From NCBI RefSeq assembly GCF_019924045.1, contig NZ_JAHXBN010000011.1:248001-312000 (forward strand): a stretch of 64,000 nt of DNA. Direction: 5' to 3'. The DNA comes from Dyadobacter fermentans (GTDB taxonomy: Bacteria > Bacteroidota > Bacteroidia > Cytophagales > Spirosomataceae). A program made the translations under genes and the position numbers. Position 1 is the stretch's first letter, and each line of letters starts with the position of its first letter. Positions 18,092 through 31,300 of the stretch are shown here, one piece after another. The notes beneath the pieces are model-generated. The model saw only the letters and a program-made list of their open reading frames with translations. It was not told the origin of the DNA and made no database searches.

Positions 18092-18186
18092 CAGTTGTCT
18101 AAAGACAACTGTAATAGATTTTTATTTCTCAACTATCTGCTTGATAAAGAGCTACATTTTCAATAACTAGCTCTCTATATCAAGCA
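18092..18186. repeat. two further inverted repeats in the HAD/flippase gap
   Basis: At 18092-18111 CAGTTGTC and GACAACTG flank TAAA and are followed by TAATAG. At 18138-18186 an imperfect pair (TGCTTGATA-AGAGCTA and TAGCTCT-TATCAAGCA) forms a second stem. With the element at 17980 they make the 253-base gap at 17967-18219 almost entirely structured and AT-rich; no gene is seen in it. Confidence 0.55.
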
Positions 18187-18219
18187 CTATTTTTTTACTA
18201 GCTTGCTCTTTATCAGAGA

Positions 18220-19257
18220 TTAATTAGAGCTAATGGGCACTGGTTCAAGTTCTGGGCTGTCCAGTTTGCCCTTTTTAGTTTTTCTATTAATGAGGGCTAA
18301 TCCGATGATAATCCAGACTATTTCCCTAATTCTCAAAACAACCCCGATAAATATCCCTTGCGCGGCAGGTAATCCCACACTTCTTAATGCCAATGCCAAT
18401 CCTCCTTCACGGGTACCGAGTTGCATCGGGAAGAAGAAGATCAGATTCGCAAACAGCGATGAACCGGAGCTGACAATCAGCGACTGCGCCAGTGTCATTT
18501 CCATGCCAATAGCATGGGCAGTGAAATAAATTTCCAGACAGCCGATTACCCTTCCTGCAAATTCATAAAACAGCGAAGCGTAAAATGCGTTCCGACGGTC
18601 GGAGTACAGGACGCGGATCTGCTCGTCCACTTCATAAAGCGTCTCCGCATTCCTGGTAGCGAATTCCCGGGCTTTGTTTTTTACAAAAGGCACCTTTTCC
18701 AGCAAGCGGAATGTGCTTACAGTAAACCCTTTTTTATATACATTAATAAACCAATACCCTAACACCAGCCCTACGACCAACAGTATCCCGCACCCAGCCA
18801 GCATAACATCGCTCAATGGAACTACCGCTACTATCAGCACAATAGACGCCAGCCAGAACAGCACGTGCGAAAACATGTGCATCAAACTGTACAACAGCAC
18901 CGAGGAAGTGGCTTTCTGAATGCCCAACGTCGGTTTCAGCTCCATAATGCGATAAGGCTCACCGCCGAGCGCCACAAACGGGGTAATGTAGTTGATCGCA
19001 TAGCCCGAGATCGTCAGCCGCAGCACCGACCAAAACGACATGTCCGTTTCCGGCAGTTGCGGCTCGCGGATGATCGCGCGGAATGCGAGGGCATTCAGGA
19101 TGTAGATCACCAGCCAGCTGCCGATTACCGGCAGGAACCAGATGCCCGTCCTGTTGATGTTTTCCCAAATCACGAGCAACCCGGTGCCATAAATCATATA
19201 GCCCAGCGAGAAAATGCCGATTGCCATGAAAAGGGCTTTGTACAGCTTGCTACCCAT
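18220..19257 (-). CDS. lysylphosphatidylglycerol-synthase-TM/UPF0104-type membrane protein
   Basis: A 345-residue polytopic inner-membrane protein with about seven to eight hydrophobic segments and the family's central motifs SGYAINYITPFVALGGEPYR and FFFPMQLGTREGGLALALRSVGLP. It corresponds to the flippase half of MprF and to AglD2-type stand-alone proteins; the soluble aminoacyl transferase half is absent. Such proteins are thought to translocate modified lipids between leaflets. Its start overlaps the CDP-alcohol phosphotransferase gene by eight bases, so it probably moves the lipid which that enzyme makes. Confidence 0.83.
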   Translation of the reverse strand: MGSKLYKALFMAIGIFSLGYMIYGTGLLVIWENINRTGIWFLPVIGSWLVIYILNALAFRAIIREPQLPETDMSFWSVLRLTISGYAINYITPFVALGGEPYRIMELKPTLGIQKATSSVLLYSLMHMFSHVLFWLASIVLIVAVVPLSDVMLAGCGILLVVGLVLGYWFINVYKKGFTVSTFRLLEKVPFVKNKAREFATRNAETLYEVDEQIRVLYSDRRNAFYASLFYEFAGRVIGCLEIYFTAHAIGMEMTLAQSLIVSSGSSLFANLIFFFPMQLGTREGGLALALRSVGLPAAQGIFIGVVLRIREIVWIIIGLALINRKTKKGKLDSPELEPVPISSN

Positions 19258-20209
19258 TGTATTTGCCGGAGGTTATCTCCTTATAAAAATGATTGCTCAC
19301 CTGCTCCTGCTTCACGATCATGTAGATCAGGATCGGGTTGAGAACGAAAATGTCAAAAAAGAAATAGACCCAAGATTGATCCAGGAACAGCCAGAGGAAA
19401 AGGAATATCACCCGGGTGTTGAACTGAACTATATTAGTATACTTCATCAACGGTTTGTTCTGCGCGCGGAAATCGGTAATGAGTTTCGCAGGCAGGCCAT
19501 TCTGGTATTTCTGTTTCACCACGCTCAGCAGCTTTTGCAGCTTCGGCGAGAAAAACTCCTGCTCTTTGGTATAATTCAAATACAGCCTGGCTACTAGTTT
19601 CATCCCGAAATCACGCGACCAGCTCATTTCGTCATATTCCTTTTGCAGGTCACGGCTGTTGTCGAGCTCGCTCCCGTTGGTGCCTTTGATGAAGAACAAA
19701 TGCACATTGCGGTAGTAATCCGCCATCGCCGATTGGATCATATGCGACACGCCCGCAACCACACCCGGTACCCAGATCCACGCCGTCCAGCCCTCTTCCA
19801 TACTCCGCAAACAGATCGCAATGTGAATCGCAATGAACCAGAAATCACCCGCCGCACCATCCAGGATCCGTCCCAGGCGGCTTTTGTCGTTCGTCATCCG
19901 CGCGAGCTGGCCATCCGCACTGTCGAGCGAGTTGGCAAACATCAGCGACAGCATCCCGATCACGTTGATCCACAACTGCTGCGGGTAAAACAATATCCCT
20001 GCCGCTACCCCGAAGAAAATGCTGATGATCGTCACCGGGTTCGGACGCAGGCCAACCTTGGCGCAAAACAATGCGATTTGGTAGCCGATCGGCCGGTAAA
20101 ACCAGATATCGATCTTCTCCTCGGTATCATTCGATTTCAATGAATTTTCGAATGCCGAGGTTTTTTCAGGTTCTTCTGCCAGTGGGCGGGGTGTGGTAGT
20201 TGTCTCCAT
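19250..20209 (-). CDS. CDP-alcohol phosphatidyltransferase family enzyme
   Basis: A 319-residue membrane enzyme that joins a CDP-activated partner to an alcohol with release of CMP. The full signature D-x2-DG-x2-AR-x8-G-x3-D-x3-D is present (from DSADGQLAR to GRILDGAAGD, about residues 95-121). Some six membrane segments surround it. The N-terminus (SNDTEEKIDIWFYRPIGYQIA) is cytoplasmic. Members include phosphatidylinositol-phosphate, phosphatidylglycerol-phosphate and ethanolamine phosphotransferases; the specificity cannot be read here. It overlaps the ATP-grasp gene by one base and the flippase-like gene by eight, a tight three-gene unit. A headgroup transferase for ceramide or diacylglycerol is inferred. 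Confidence 0.87.
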   Translation of the reverse strand: METTTTPRPLAEEPEKTSAFENSLKSNDTEEKIDIWFYRPIGYQIALFCAKVGLRPNPVTIISIFFGVAAGILFYPQQLWINVIGMLSLMFANSLDSADGQLARMTNDKSRLGRILDGAAGDFWFIAIHIAICLRSMEEGWTAWIWVPGVVAGVSHMIQSAMADYYRNVHLFFIKGTNGSELDNSRDLQKEYDEMSWSRDFGMKLVARLYLNYTKEQEFFSPKLQKLLSVVKQKYQNGLPAKLITDFRAQNKPLMKYTNIVQFNTRVIFLFLWLFLDQSWVYFFFDIFVLNPILIYMIVKQEQVSNHFYKEITSGKYNG

Positions 20210-21078
20210 TAATTGTTGTTCAAAAATCTTTGGTAAAGCCGGCCGGCAATATGCCCGGCGGCCTGGTCACGGCAGGGTGCGAAACTCGGCCAGTCGTTCA
20301 GGTCGATGATGCGGTAATCGCCGTCCTTCCCGATAATGGCATCGCCCCCGTAAATATCGATCCCCACTACCCCTGCCGCTTCATTGGCGGTATTCTGCAA
20401 CCCTTCGGCGCTGAACGGGTAATACACCGAATTGCCATTGATCTGCTGGTACTCCGCATATTTATGATGGTTGGCGTCGTACGGGTAGAACCAGAAAAAG
20501 AAATCCGTGCCTCTAACCCCATAAAATTTCACCAGGTCGCCCACCAAATGCTGGGAGATCACCGCGTCGGGAATTTCGCGCAATGCGTATTCCCGCAAAA
20601 TCTCCTTGGCTTCCCCGCGCGATGCGGCAAACGACACATCTTCCTTATGGATGGCGTGGAAATCGCCCCTTTTGATCCAGTACCCTTTTCCTTTTATTTT
20701 ATCAAAAACCTCATCTCCCTGGTAGTCGGTCGGTACGATGTAGCTATCCGCCACCGGGATATTGGCATTGTTCAATGCGTTGGTCAGGTTGGTGCGGAAG
20801 CAGTTTTCAATCCCGAATGCGGAGTTGAGCACCTGCGTACCGTTTTTTTCCAGTTCCTGCAATTTCGCCACCACCTGCTTTTGGCGCGCCATGGTGAAAA
20901 TTTTACTGTAATTCACTGTTTCCATCGCCAGGAACTCATCTTCGCAACAGATAGTAATGCGGCATCCCAGTTTTTCAAGCTCTTTGGCCGTTTGGGAGAA
21001 AATCGCATCGTCGTTCCCGATATGGTTGGGCGAAAACTTCTTGTTACGGTGCACGCCCAGAATTTCTAATTCGTTCAT
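20209..21078 (-). CDS. ATP-grasp family ligase of unknown substrate
   Basis: A 289-residue cytoplasmic protein. ATP-grasp features are seen at GYWIKRGDFHAIHKEDVSFA (nucleotide-binding Lys), PDAVISQHLVGDLVKFYGV (hinge), and the metal-binding end GVVGIDIYGGDAIIGKDGDYRIIDLNDWPSF (D...IDLND). The fold resembles RimK-type enzymes, which activate a carboxylate as an acyl phosphate and join it to an amine or thiol. Substrate is unknown. Placed between a nucleotidyltransferase and a CDP-alcohol phosphotransferase, it may add an amino acid or similar group to a headgroup. Confidence 0.75.
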   Translation of the reverse strand: MNELEILGVHRNKKFSPNHIGNDDAIFSQTAKELEKLGCRITICCEDEFLAMETVNYSKIFTMARQKQVVAKLQELEKNGTQVLNSAFGIENCFRTNLTNALNNANIPVADSYIVPTDYQGDEVFDKIKGKGYWIKRGDFHAIHKEDVSFAASRGEAKEILREYALREIPDAVISQHLVGDLVKFYGVRGTDFFFWFYPYDANHHKYAEYQQINGNSVYYPFSAEGLQNTANEAAGVVGIDIYGGDAIIGKDGDYRIIDLNDWPSFAPCRDQAAGHIAGRLYQRFLNNN

Positions 21079-21154
21079 TTATGGTGTTGACCGGCAAAAC
21101 GCCCCGGTCTGTTAGTAATAAATTGGTGTCAGATCAGTGTGTTATTGTGTTATT

Positions 21155-21868
21155 CTAAAATGCCATTTCGCCACTCAGGAATAGCTCGGCCGTCTGGATG
21201 TCGCTCACATGGTCCACATCCACGATCTTGGTAAATGGGCATGCTTTCAAATGCAGGCCGTCCGTCACGAGCTTCCGCTGGAAGTTCCGCATCCGGCTCA
21301 CGCCGTTTTCTACCGCCACATTCACAGTTTCGATCGCTTTCCTTCTGAGACAATAAATCCCGCCTGAAACAAACGGGGTATCGGTACTGTTATCATCGGT
21401 GAAAGCGGTAATGCGGTCGTCGTCGTCCACTGCCACATAGAGAGGGCTTTCGTCGTCGATGAACGCAGTCACTGCCATTTGGCCTTCCAGATCCTTATTA
21501 TCGGCAAACTCGGTAATGAATGCGCTGAATTCTTCTTCGCGAAAAACAGTGTCAGTTGTCGTCAGGCAAACTTCGCTCAGCTCCGGCTCGCTTTTGAACA
21601 GCTCATACACGCTATGCAGCGAGCTCGGAGTGGTTTTCTTTACAATTTGAATAGGCAGGTTTTCCGCCAGCCCCATCAAATGCATTTCCAACAGCGGCGA
21701 TTCTTCATTGATGATCACCAGAATTTTCTCTGCATTGTTCCGCATGAAAATCCCGATCAGCCGGTCGATTAGCATTTCGCCATGCAGGCTCACCATCGGT
21801 TTCGGAAGTGTAAAACCTTCCTTCGCCAACCGTGACCCTTCTCCTGCTGCTATGATTGCGTAATTCAT
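21155..21868 (-). CDS. MobA/NTP-transferase-type nucleotidyltransferase
   Basis: A 237-residue GT-A-fold enzyme that joins a sugar or alcohol phosphate to a nucleotide. The N-terminal signature is AIIAAGEGSRLAKEGFTLPKPMVSL (GxGxR then PKP). TTTDTVF gives the acidic metal site and DVDHVSDIQTAE closes the domain. The closest general groups are phosphocholine or inositol-phosphate cytidylyltransferases and sugar-phosphate guanylyl- or uridylyltransferases. Being followed by ATP-grasp and CDP-alcohol genes favours CTP as the nucleotide, which is inference. It lies 27 bases after the DUF5686 gene. Confidence 0.8.
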   Translation of the reverse strand: MNYAIIAAGEGSRLAKEGFTLPKPMVSLHGEMLIDRLIGIFMRNNAEKILVIINEESPLLEMHLMGLAENLPIQIVKKTTPSSLHSVYELFKSEPELSEVCLTTTDTVFREEEFSAFITEFADNKDLEGQMAVTAFIDDESPLYVAVDDDDRITAFTDDNSTDTPFVSGGIYCLRRKAIETVNVAVENGVSRMRNFQRKLVTDGLHLKACPFTKIVDVDHVSDIQTAELFLSGEMAF

Positions 21869-21895
21869 ATAAATGTCTCTTTTAAAATCAATGCC

Positions 21896-24466
21896 TTAAA
21901 AATCAAGCCTGAAACGCGCCCGGATACCCCATTCCGATACATTCGGATTGTCGAGGTACGTGAAACGTTTTACCAGGTCTACGCGCAATAGCTTGAAAAT
22001 GTTGGCAATACCTACGCTACCCTCGATGTAAGGCTCACGTGCCAATGTGTAAGTAATCGGCCGGCCCTGGTCGTCGGTAGCAAAGCGGTACAGCGACGGA
22101 TTGAACGCCGGGTTGTTCTCATCCCGCAAACCTCCCATTAAACCTTTAAAGCTCACTACCTCACGCAGTTTCAATCGTTTCAGCAACGGTATTTTGTTGA
22201 ACAAAAAGCCGTTCAGGTAATACTGCACATCCAGGCTCGCATAATGGTCGCTCGCGAATTCCAGGAAGTTCATCAGGTTGTACGAATTCAGCTGGTACGC
22301 GTAAGTCTGGTTGGCGCGGTGGATCGTCAGCAGCGGAAACTGGATTTGTTTACCAAAAATATAACCACCCTCCGCCGTAATGTCCGCGAAACCGAACTGC
22401 GACAGATAGAAGCGTTTCTGGATGTTCAATGCCACATTGTGGTAATTGTTTTCTCCTTCAAAAACCCCTTTCAAACCCGCATTGTAGCGCAACGTGAAAA
22501 TCGGGTATTTGTTGATGATGGGCGTGCGGTACAACTTGCCCTGATAGTATTGCTCGTGCGGCGCGTAACGGAATTCCACGTTCGCTTCGGTATTATTCAG
22601 CGACATCGCGTTTTCCAGCTCCCCGCCTTCATTCAAATGCTCATAGCGCAGCACGCCCGCAGGAGTTTGTTTCCATTGGGTAAAACCGATTTTGTAAGAA
22701 AAGCGGCTTTCGAACTCACGCACGTATTCCAATTTGTAAATATCATTGTACAGCCACCGGTTATTATCCCCGCGCTTGAACGACAAGAGGAAGTTGTCCT
22801 CCTGCACAAACTGCAACTCCTGGCCAGGAATTTTGGTATCGCGCTGGAAACTCGCCCGGATGTAATGCAGCGGGAAGTGGTATACCGACTTGTTGTTGAA
22901 CGAATAGGTACCACTCAAAAAGTACTTCCATTTGCGGTCTTTGAAGCCATAAGCCGCGTAAGTTTCGAAATACACGCGCTTGCTCATGTCCGTCGTGGTA
23001 CGGCCACCGAAGCGGAGACGGAAACCTTCCACCGGGTTGAAGCTGTAAAATGTGTTCACCGGACCAACCTCCACAGCGCCAAAAGATTTATAGCCCGAAA
23101 GGAACAGCGTGGCAATGTCCATTGTCCTCTTAAATGAGGGGATGGTTTGCAGCGTATCGATATTCTTGTAAATATCCAACTCGGTGCGTTCCAGCGGGAT
23201 GTGACGCTTGCTCGCCCAGAATGACTCGGTGGTTTTGATCTCCGGATCGTACACAATTTCCTCACCAGGCCCGCGGTAAATGCTGTCTGGCCGTGACTGG
23301 TTAATGGTATAGTCTTTAAAGTTGACCGTACGCTGACCATACAAGCCGCCGTTCTTCTCGCCCAATGCAAATTCCATCGCGAGCGTCGATTTGTTCATGA
23401 AATAGCGGCCGTCGGCACCTTTTTCAAATTCCAGGCGCGCTTCGAGGTCGCGCATGAAGTTGAGGTTGATGTCCTTGTTGACGGTCAGGTAGGCATTCTG
23501 TACACCGTATTTGCCATCGAGGGTCACATATAGTTTCCCTTCAAAAAGCATATCCGTCTTGTTCCGCGGTACAAAACCCAACTCGATCAGTTGCGGATCG
23601 GCGGTTTTGATGGTATCGCGGATAAAGAACTTATAGAAAGTCGGTGCGGAGTTCGCGATCGGGCTCAGCAGCAGGTTGGTGGCGATGGAGATATCGTTGT
23701 CGTAAATGTTGATATCTTCATACAAACGGTTGAAATAGGCGCTCAAACCGTCGTTATCCACAAACTTCGCATCGAATTCGGCGCGGCGGTTCGCCAGCAC
23801 GTATTGTTTCCTGTTGTAGGGGCTTTTGCGGAAGTAAACTTTCGAAAGTTTCTCTTGAATGTAGGCAGGGAGCATATTCTTGCCGCCCATTGCCGTGGAA
23901 TCCTGGCTTTTGAACAAAAACTGGTAATTCCTGAAAATGCGTTTGTCCTTGAAATCGTCGGACAGGTTGCTCAATGCGAGCGAAATCTTTTCGTACTGTT
24001 CGTATTCCAAAAAGTTGTTGCTCGACGGCCGGTTCTCGTCCTTGTGCGCGATCACTTCGCGGATGAGCTGCACTGCCGGATTATCCTTGTTCCGGTACCG
24101 GGCTTTGGTTTTAACGGTCACCTCTTTCAGCATGGAAGCATCCACAGCCATTTTCACGTCGATTGTCTGGCTCACGCCAGGCTTAATCGGCTTTTCAACG
24201 GCCATATAACCTACATAAGTGAATTTGATCGTCGAATGGTCTTCACGCAAGGTCATTGCGTAACGGCCGTCGGCATCGGAGGCGGTCCCCATGGTTGTTC
24301 CCGGGATCAGGATCGACACGAACGGCAGGGTTTCCCCTGTCTTGGCGTCTGTAACGGTACCTTTTATAGTTGTCGTCGACTGTGCGATGGCCATTCCCGA
24401 GCCGATCTGCAAAACGCTGATCACCAAGAGTGTATATAGCCATATCGACTTACTGATTGCTTTCAT
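21896..24466 (-). CDS. DUF5686 outer-membrane protein with N-terminal carboxypeptidase-regulatory-like domain
   Basis: An 856-residue exported protein. Residues 1-28 are a signal peptide ending AIAQ. About 32-120 is a CarboxypepD_reg-like beta-sandwich (IKGTVTDAKTGETLPFVSILIPGT, GTASDADGRYAM, FTYVGY). The rest fits DUF5686: a mixed region (VKTKARYRNKDNPAVQLIREVIAHKDENRP) then many alternating beta strands ending in IRARFRLDF, whose final Phe is the outer-membrane insertion signal. It is TonB-receptor-like in its N-terminus but has no plug domain. It follows the ceramide reductase-like gene at 114 bases. A role in moving or anchoring the lipid at the outer membrane is plausible but unproven. 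Confidence 0.82.
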   Translation of the reverse strand: MKAISKSIWLYTLLVISVLQIGSGMAIAQSTTTIKGTVTDAKTGETLPFVSILIPGTTMGTASDADGRYAMTLREDHSTIKFTYVGYMAVEKPIKPGVSQTIDVKMAVDASMLKEVTVKTKARYRNKDNPAVQLIREVIAHKDENRPSSNNFLEYEQYEKISLALSNLSDDFKDKRIFRNYQFLFKSQDSTAMGGKNMLPAYIQEKLSKVYFRKSPYNRKQYVLANRRAEFDAKFVDNDGLSAYFNRLYEDINIYDNDISIATNLLLSPIANSAPTFYKFFIRDTIKTADPQLIELGFVPRNKTDMLFEGKLYVTLDGKYGVQNAYLTVNKDINLNFMRDLEARLEFEKGADGRYFMNKSTLAMEFALGEKNGGLYGQRTVNFKDYTINQSRPDSIYRGPGEEIVYDPEIKTTESFWASKRHIPLERTELDIYKNIDTLQTIPSFKRTMDIATLFLSGYKSFGAVEVGPVNTFYSFNPVEGFRLRFGGRTTTDMSKRVYFETYAAYGFKDRKWKYFLSGTYSFNNKSVYHFPLHYIRASFQRDTKIPGQELQFVQEDNFLLSFKRGDNNRWLYNDIYKLEYVREFESRFSYKIGFTQWKQTPAGVLRYEHLNEGGELENAMSLNNTEANVEFRYAPHEQYYQGKLYRTPIINKYPIFTLRYNAGLKGVFEGENNYHNVALNIQKRFYLSQFGFADITAEGGYIFGKQIQFPLLTIHRANQTYAYQLNSYNLMNFLEFASDHYASLDVQYYLNGFLFNKIPLLKRLKLREVVSFKGLMGGLRDENNPAFNPSLYRFATDDQGRPITYTLAREPYIEGSVGIANIFKLLRVDLVKRFTYLDNPNVSEWGIRARFRLDF

Positions 24467-24580
24467 GTTGGAACGTTCGTCACGTGTTTTGGCTGCCCTC
24501 TGCTTGTTTGAAAATCATGTACGCTGCATACCTGCCGGCAGATTTACCGGTCTCAGCTCATGATCAAGCGGGTTCGATAG

Positions 24581-25587
24581 TTATAGCCACTTATTCTCCT
24601 TATACCAGGTCAATGTCTCTGCGAGGCCTCGGTGCAGATTGTATTGCGGTTGGTAGTGCAGGCGACTTCGGGCTGCATCTATGCTACAGATCCAGTTAGG
24701 GGCTGTGAGTTCTTTTAGTTTTTCTTGGTTTAAAACCGGTGTTGTTGATGAATTTGCATAAACAAGATCCAGGAACCGGGCGATCGTTTCGACGAGCAGC
24801 AGCGGCAGGTGCGCGCGGAAAATCTGCTTCCCGCTGATAGCCCTGAACTGGTCTGCCAATGCGTAACGGTCATATGCCTGTCCGTCCGAGATATTGTAAA
24901 CCGTAATTTCCTTTTCCGTTTCCCTCAATGCGGCCATGGTAGCCGTCACAAGGTCTGTTACATACACGAAACTCAACCTTTGCGGACCCTTGCCAATGTA
25001 AGCGTCCAGACCTTTGCTGAGTGTTTTAAAAAGGACGAACAAGTCCTTTTCGCCGGGGCCGTACACTGCTGTCGGGCGGATAATGCTCAGCGGCAGGCCA
25101 TTCACTTCTTTCAGGTATTGTTCGGCCAGCAACTTGCTCCTTCCGTAATCCGTCACCGGAACAGGCAAAGTTTCTTCCGTAATCGGCTGGGCCGCATTGT
25201 AAGCCGCGGGGCCTAACGCCGCGAGGCTGCTCAAAAACACAAACCGCTTCAACGGAATATCCGCAGACACGGCAGCCTGCGCCAGATTCAGCGAATATTC
25301 CGCATTGACCAGGTTATAGGCAGCAGCGGTTTTAGCTTTTGTTACTCCCGCTGCGTGGATGATGTAGGTATACCCTCCATCTTCCAGCAGCTTCGTCAAA
25401 TTATCTTTAGAACTGAAATCAGCATTCACATATACCAGGTCCTTCGGATCTGCATTCAGCTTTTTGAGGAAACTCAGGTTGCTGCTCGGCCTCACCGCCG
25501 CATGGACTTCCATGCCCGCTTCGAGTGCCGCTGCCACCAAATGGTAACCTATAAATCCGCTGGCCCCTGTTATGAATAGCTTTTCTT

Positions 25588-25591
<4 letters not shown>
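24581..25591 (-). CDS. NAD-dependent epimerase/dehydratase; candidate ceramide reductase (CerR-like)
   Basis: A 336-residue extended short-chain dehydrogenase: Rossmann loop ITGASGFIGYHLVAAALEAG, the strand end VYVNADFSSKDNL, FLSSLAALGP with the catalytic Ser, and DYGRSKLLAEQYL carrying YxxxK, then IRPTAVYGPGEKD. In Caulobacter and Bacteroides an epimerase-fold protein encoded with serine palmitoyltransferase reduces the 3-keto group on the way to dihydroceramide. Here its ATG overlaps the stop of the GNAT gene, itself overlapping the palmitoyltransferase stop, so the three are translationally coupled. The CerR role rests on that context plus fold. Confidence 0.82.
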
Positions 25592-28366
<2,775 letters not shown>

Positions 28367-31300
28367 TTAAATTTCTTCCACTACAACGCTTTCCTGCACC
28401 CTGGCCGACTTTGCTCTCCATGTATTCCACTTTTCACCCAGCCTGTCTACCAGATAGTATGCCATTGGCACGAGGTAAATGGTGAGCAGCATCGAGCTCG
28501 TCAAACCGCCGATCAACACCCACGCCAGCGAGTTCTTCCATTCGGCCCCGGCACCTGTTGCCGTAGCGATCGGCACCATCCCGATCACCATCGCGATGGT
28601 AGTCATCAAAATCGGCCGGAGGCGTTCCTCGCCCGCAATCAAAATGGCCTTCCTAAATGGTATGCCTTCCGCCTTTTGCTGGTTGGCGAAGTCGACAATC
28701 AGAATCGCATTCTTCACCACAAGACCGATCAGCATCAGCATTCCGAGCATTGCAAAAATCCCAATGTTCGACGACGATAATGCCAGTGCCAGCAGCGCCC
28801 CGATCACCGCTACCGGTATCGAGAATAGCACCACGAACGGGTACACAAAACTGTCGTAGAGCAGCACCATGATAAAATACACGAGCATTAGCCCCGCCAG
28901 CATGGCCAGCCCCAACGAACCGAAACCTTCGCTCTGGTTCTTCGCGTCGCCGCCCCAGGTAAGTATGATGTCGTCCGGGAGCGGATTTTCCTTTAAACCG
29001 GCCTGAATATTACTTACCAAAGTTCCCGATCCAATCCCTAATGTATTGGCGGTGACTGTAACTGATGAGCGACGGTTTTTGCGCTCTACAATACTCGGAC
29101 CAGTACTCAGCGTCACATCCGCAAACTGTGCAAGCTGTACGGACTGCTTAGCCACCGGGCTGTAAAATGTAATCGCCTTCACATCTTCCGGGTTTTTGCG
29201 GTCGAATGCATCGAGCATAATGCGAATGTCGTAATCCTCGCCACCATCGCGGAACTTGGAATCGTCGTTACCGGCAAATGCATTCTGCATGGTCGCACCG
29301 ACGGTTTGAATGTCCAGGCCCAGTTTCGCCATTTTTTCGCGGTCGATGTCCACGCGTACCTCGGGGTTACCCGCTTCTACCGAGACGTTCACGTCGTTCG
29401 CTCCGGGTGTTTTGCGGAGCCGATTCGCGAGGTCGTTGGCCGCAGCCAGGATTTTATCCAGATCATCGCCGCTGAGGAACACCTCAATAGGCGCGGTACC
29501 CGAGTTCACCATCCCTATGGCGGCCGAATTGAATTCCACTCCTGCGAATTTTTGCTCCAATTCTTTGCGCACCGAGAGCATATAGTCCTCTGTCGGTTGT
29601 GCATTCTTTCTCTCCGCCACCGGGATCAGTTCCACTGTCAACTCGGTGCGGTTCGTTTCACCGCGACCCGAGCTGTTCAGGCCGGTACTCGCGCCACCGA
29701 CGTTCGCGAAAATCGTTTTCACTTCCGGTTTCTTGCGCAAATAGTCTTCAATGCTTCGCGCGGTGAGGTTATTCTGTTGCAATGAGGCACTTTTGTCGAG
29801 CTTCATGGTGAGCAGGAATTTCCCTTGGTCGCCCTCGGCCACAAATTCCGAGCCGATAATGCCCAGGCTCATAACCCAGCCGGTCATCACCACGATCGCC
29901 ACCAATATTCCCGAGAAAGCCAGTTTTTGGCCCAGCACCCATTCCAGGGAGCCGTGGTACCATTTTGTCAATGCTGTCAAACCTTTTTCAAACCAGATCA
30001 GGAAAGCCTGCGCCGGATTTTTGGGGTTAAGACGTTCGACCTTCGCCATTTTGGACGTCATCCATGGAGTTAATGTAAAACTCACCAGCAAGCTGACCAT
30101 CGTGGCAAATGCTACCGTGAGCGAAAACTGCCTCAGCAAGTCCGCAATCACCGAATTCACCATGGTAATCGGCACGAAAACGACCACGATCACGAGCGTG
30201 ATAGCCAATGCCGCAAAACCGATTTCCGTTACACCTTCCACCGTCGCATCCCATCGGTTTTTACCCATTTCCAAATGCCGCTGGATGTTTTCGAGGATCA
30301 CAATGGAGTCGTCGACCAGGATACCGATCACGAGCGAGAGCGCGAGGAGCGTCATCAAATTCAGCGAATAGCCCATCACATACATAAAAAGGAATGCGGC
30401 AATGAGCGACGCCGGTACTGAAACCATTACGATGAATGCATTCCGGAAGCTGTGCAGGAACAGAAGCATAACCACCGCCACGAGAATCACCGCAATCACC
30501 AAATCGTGCGTTACCGCCTCCACAGATTCCAGTGTGAATATCGAACTGTCGTACGCGATCGCGAATTTGATTTTGTCCTTTGCATTAGCCTTCTCAATGG
30601 AGGCCAGCTTCGCCTGCACCGATTTACTGATCTCGACCGCATTTGCATCGGACTGTTTCTTGATAAACAAACCAATACCATTCACGCCATTGTACCGGCT
30701 GATACTTTCAGCGTCGGTGAGTCCATCGGTAATGTCAGCCACGTCGCCTACGCGGATCGGGCTGTTGTTGACCGGCGAGGTGATGACGAGGTTACGGATG
30801 TCGTCCAACGACGCAAATTTCCCCGCTAATCTCAACGTCATATTCTCCGAAGTACTTTTCACCTTCCCGGTCGGGAAGTCGAGGTTAGCCTGGTTAATGG
30901 CTTGCGTTACCTGCAAAAGCGACAATCCGTAGAAGCGCAGTTTATCATTATTGACATTAATGCGGATCTCGCGCTGGTCGCCGCCGGTCATGGTAATCTC
31001 GGCCACACCCTCGATCTGCTGCAACATCGGCAGGTATTTGTCTTCTACCTGCTGGTAAAAGACTTCATTAGGCAGGCTGGAAGTCGCCAGGAGCTGCATA
31101 ATAGGCTGGTCGCTCGGCGAGATTTTGGACAATGAGGGCGTTTCCGCGTCATCGGGCAGGTCGCTGAGCATGTTGTTCACATCGCGCTGCGCATCTTCCA
31201 ATGCCTTGTCAATGTCGGTACCCGCTTTGAACTGCACAATCACAAGCGACGCGCTTTCCATGGATTTGGAAGTCACGTCTTCAATATTATCCAGGCCGGA

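Noticed and set aside
22244..24439. Two long plus-strand frames (297 and 282 residues) opposite the DUF5686 gene
   Set aside because: They lack any recognisable domain and lie wholly antisense to a clearly coding outer-membrane protein.
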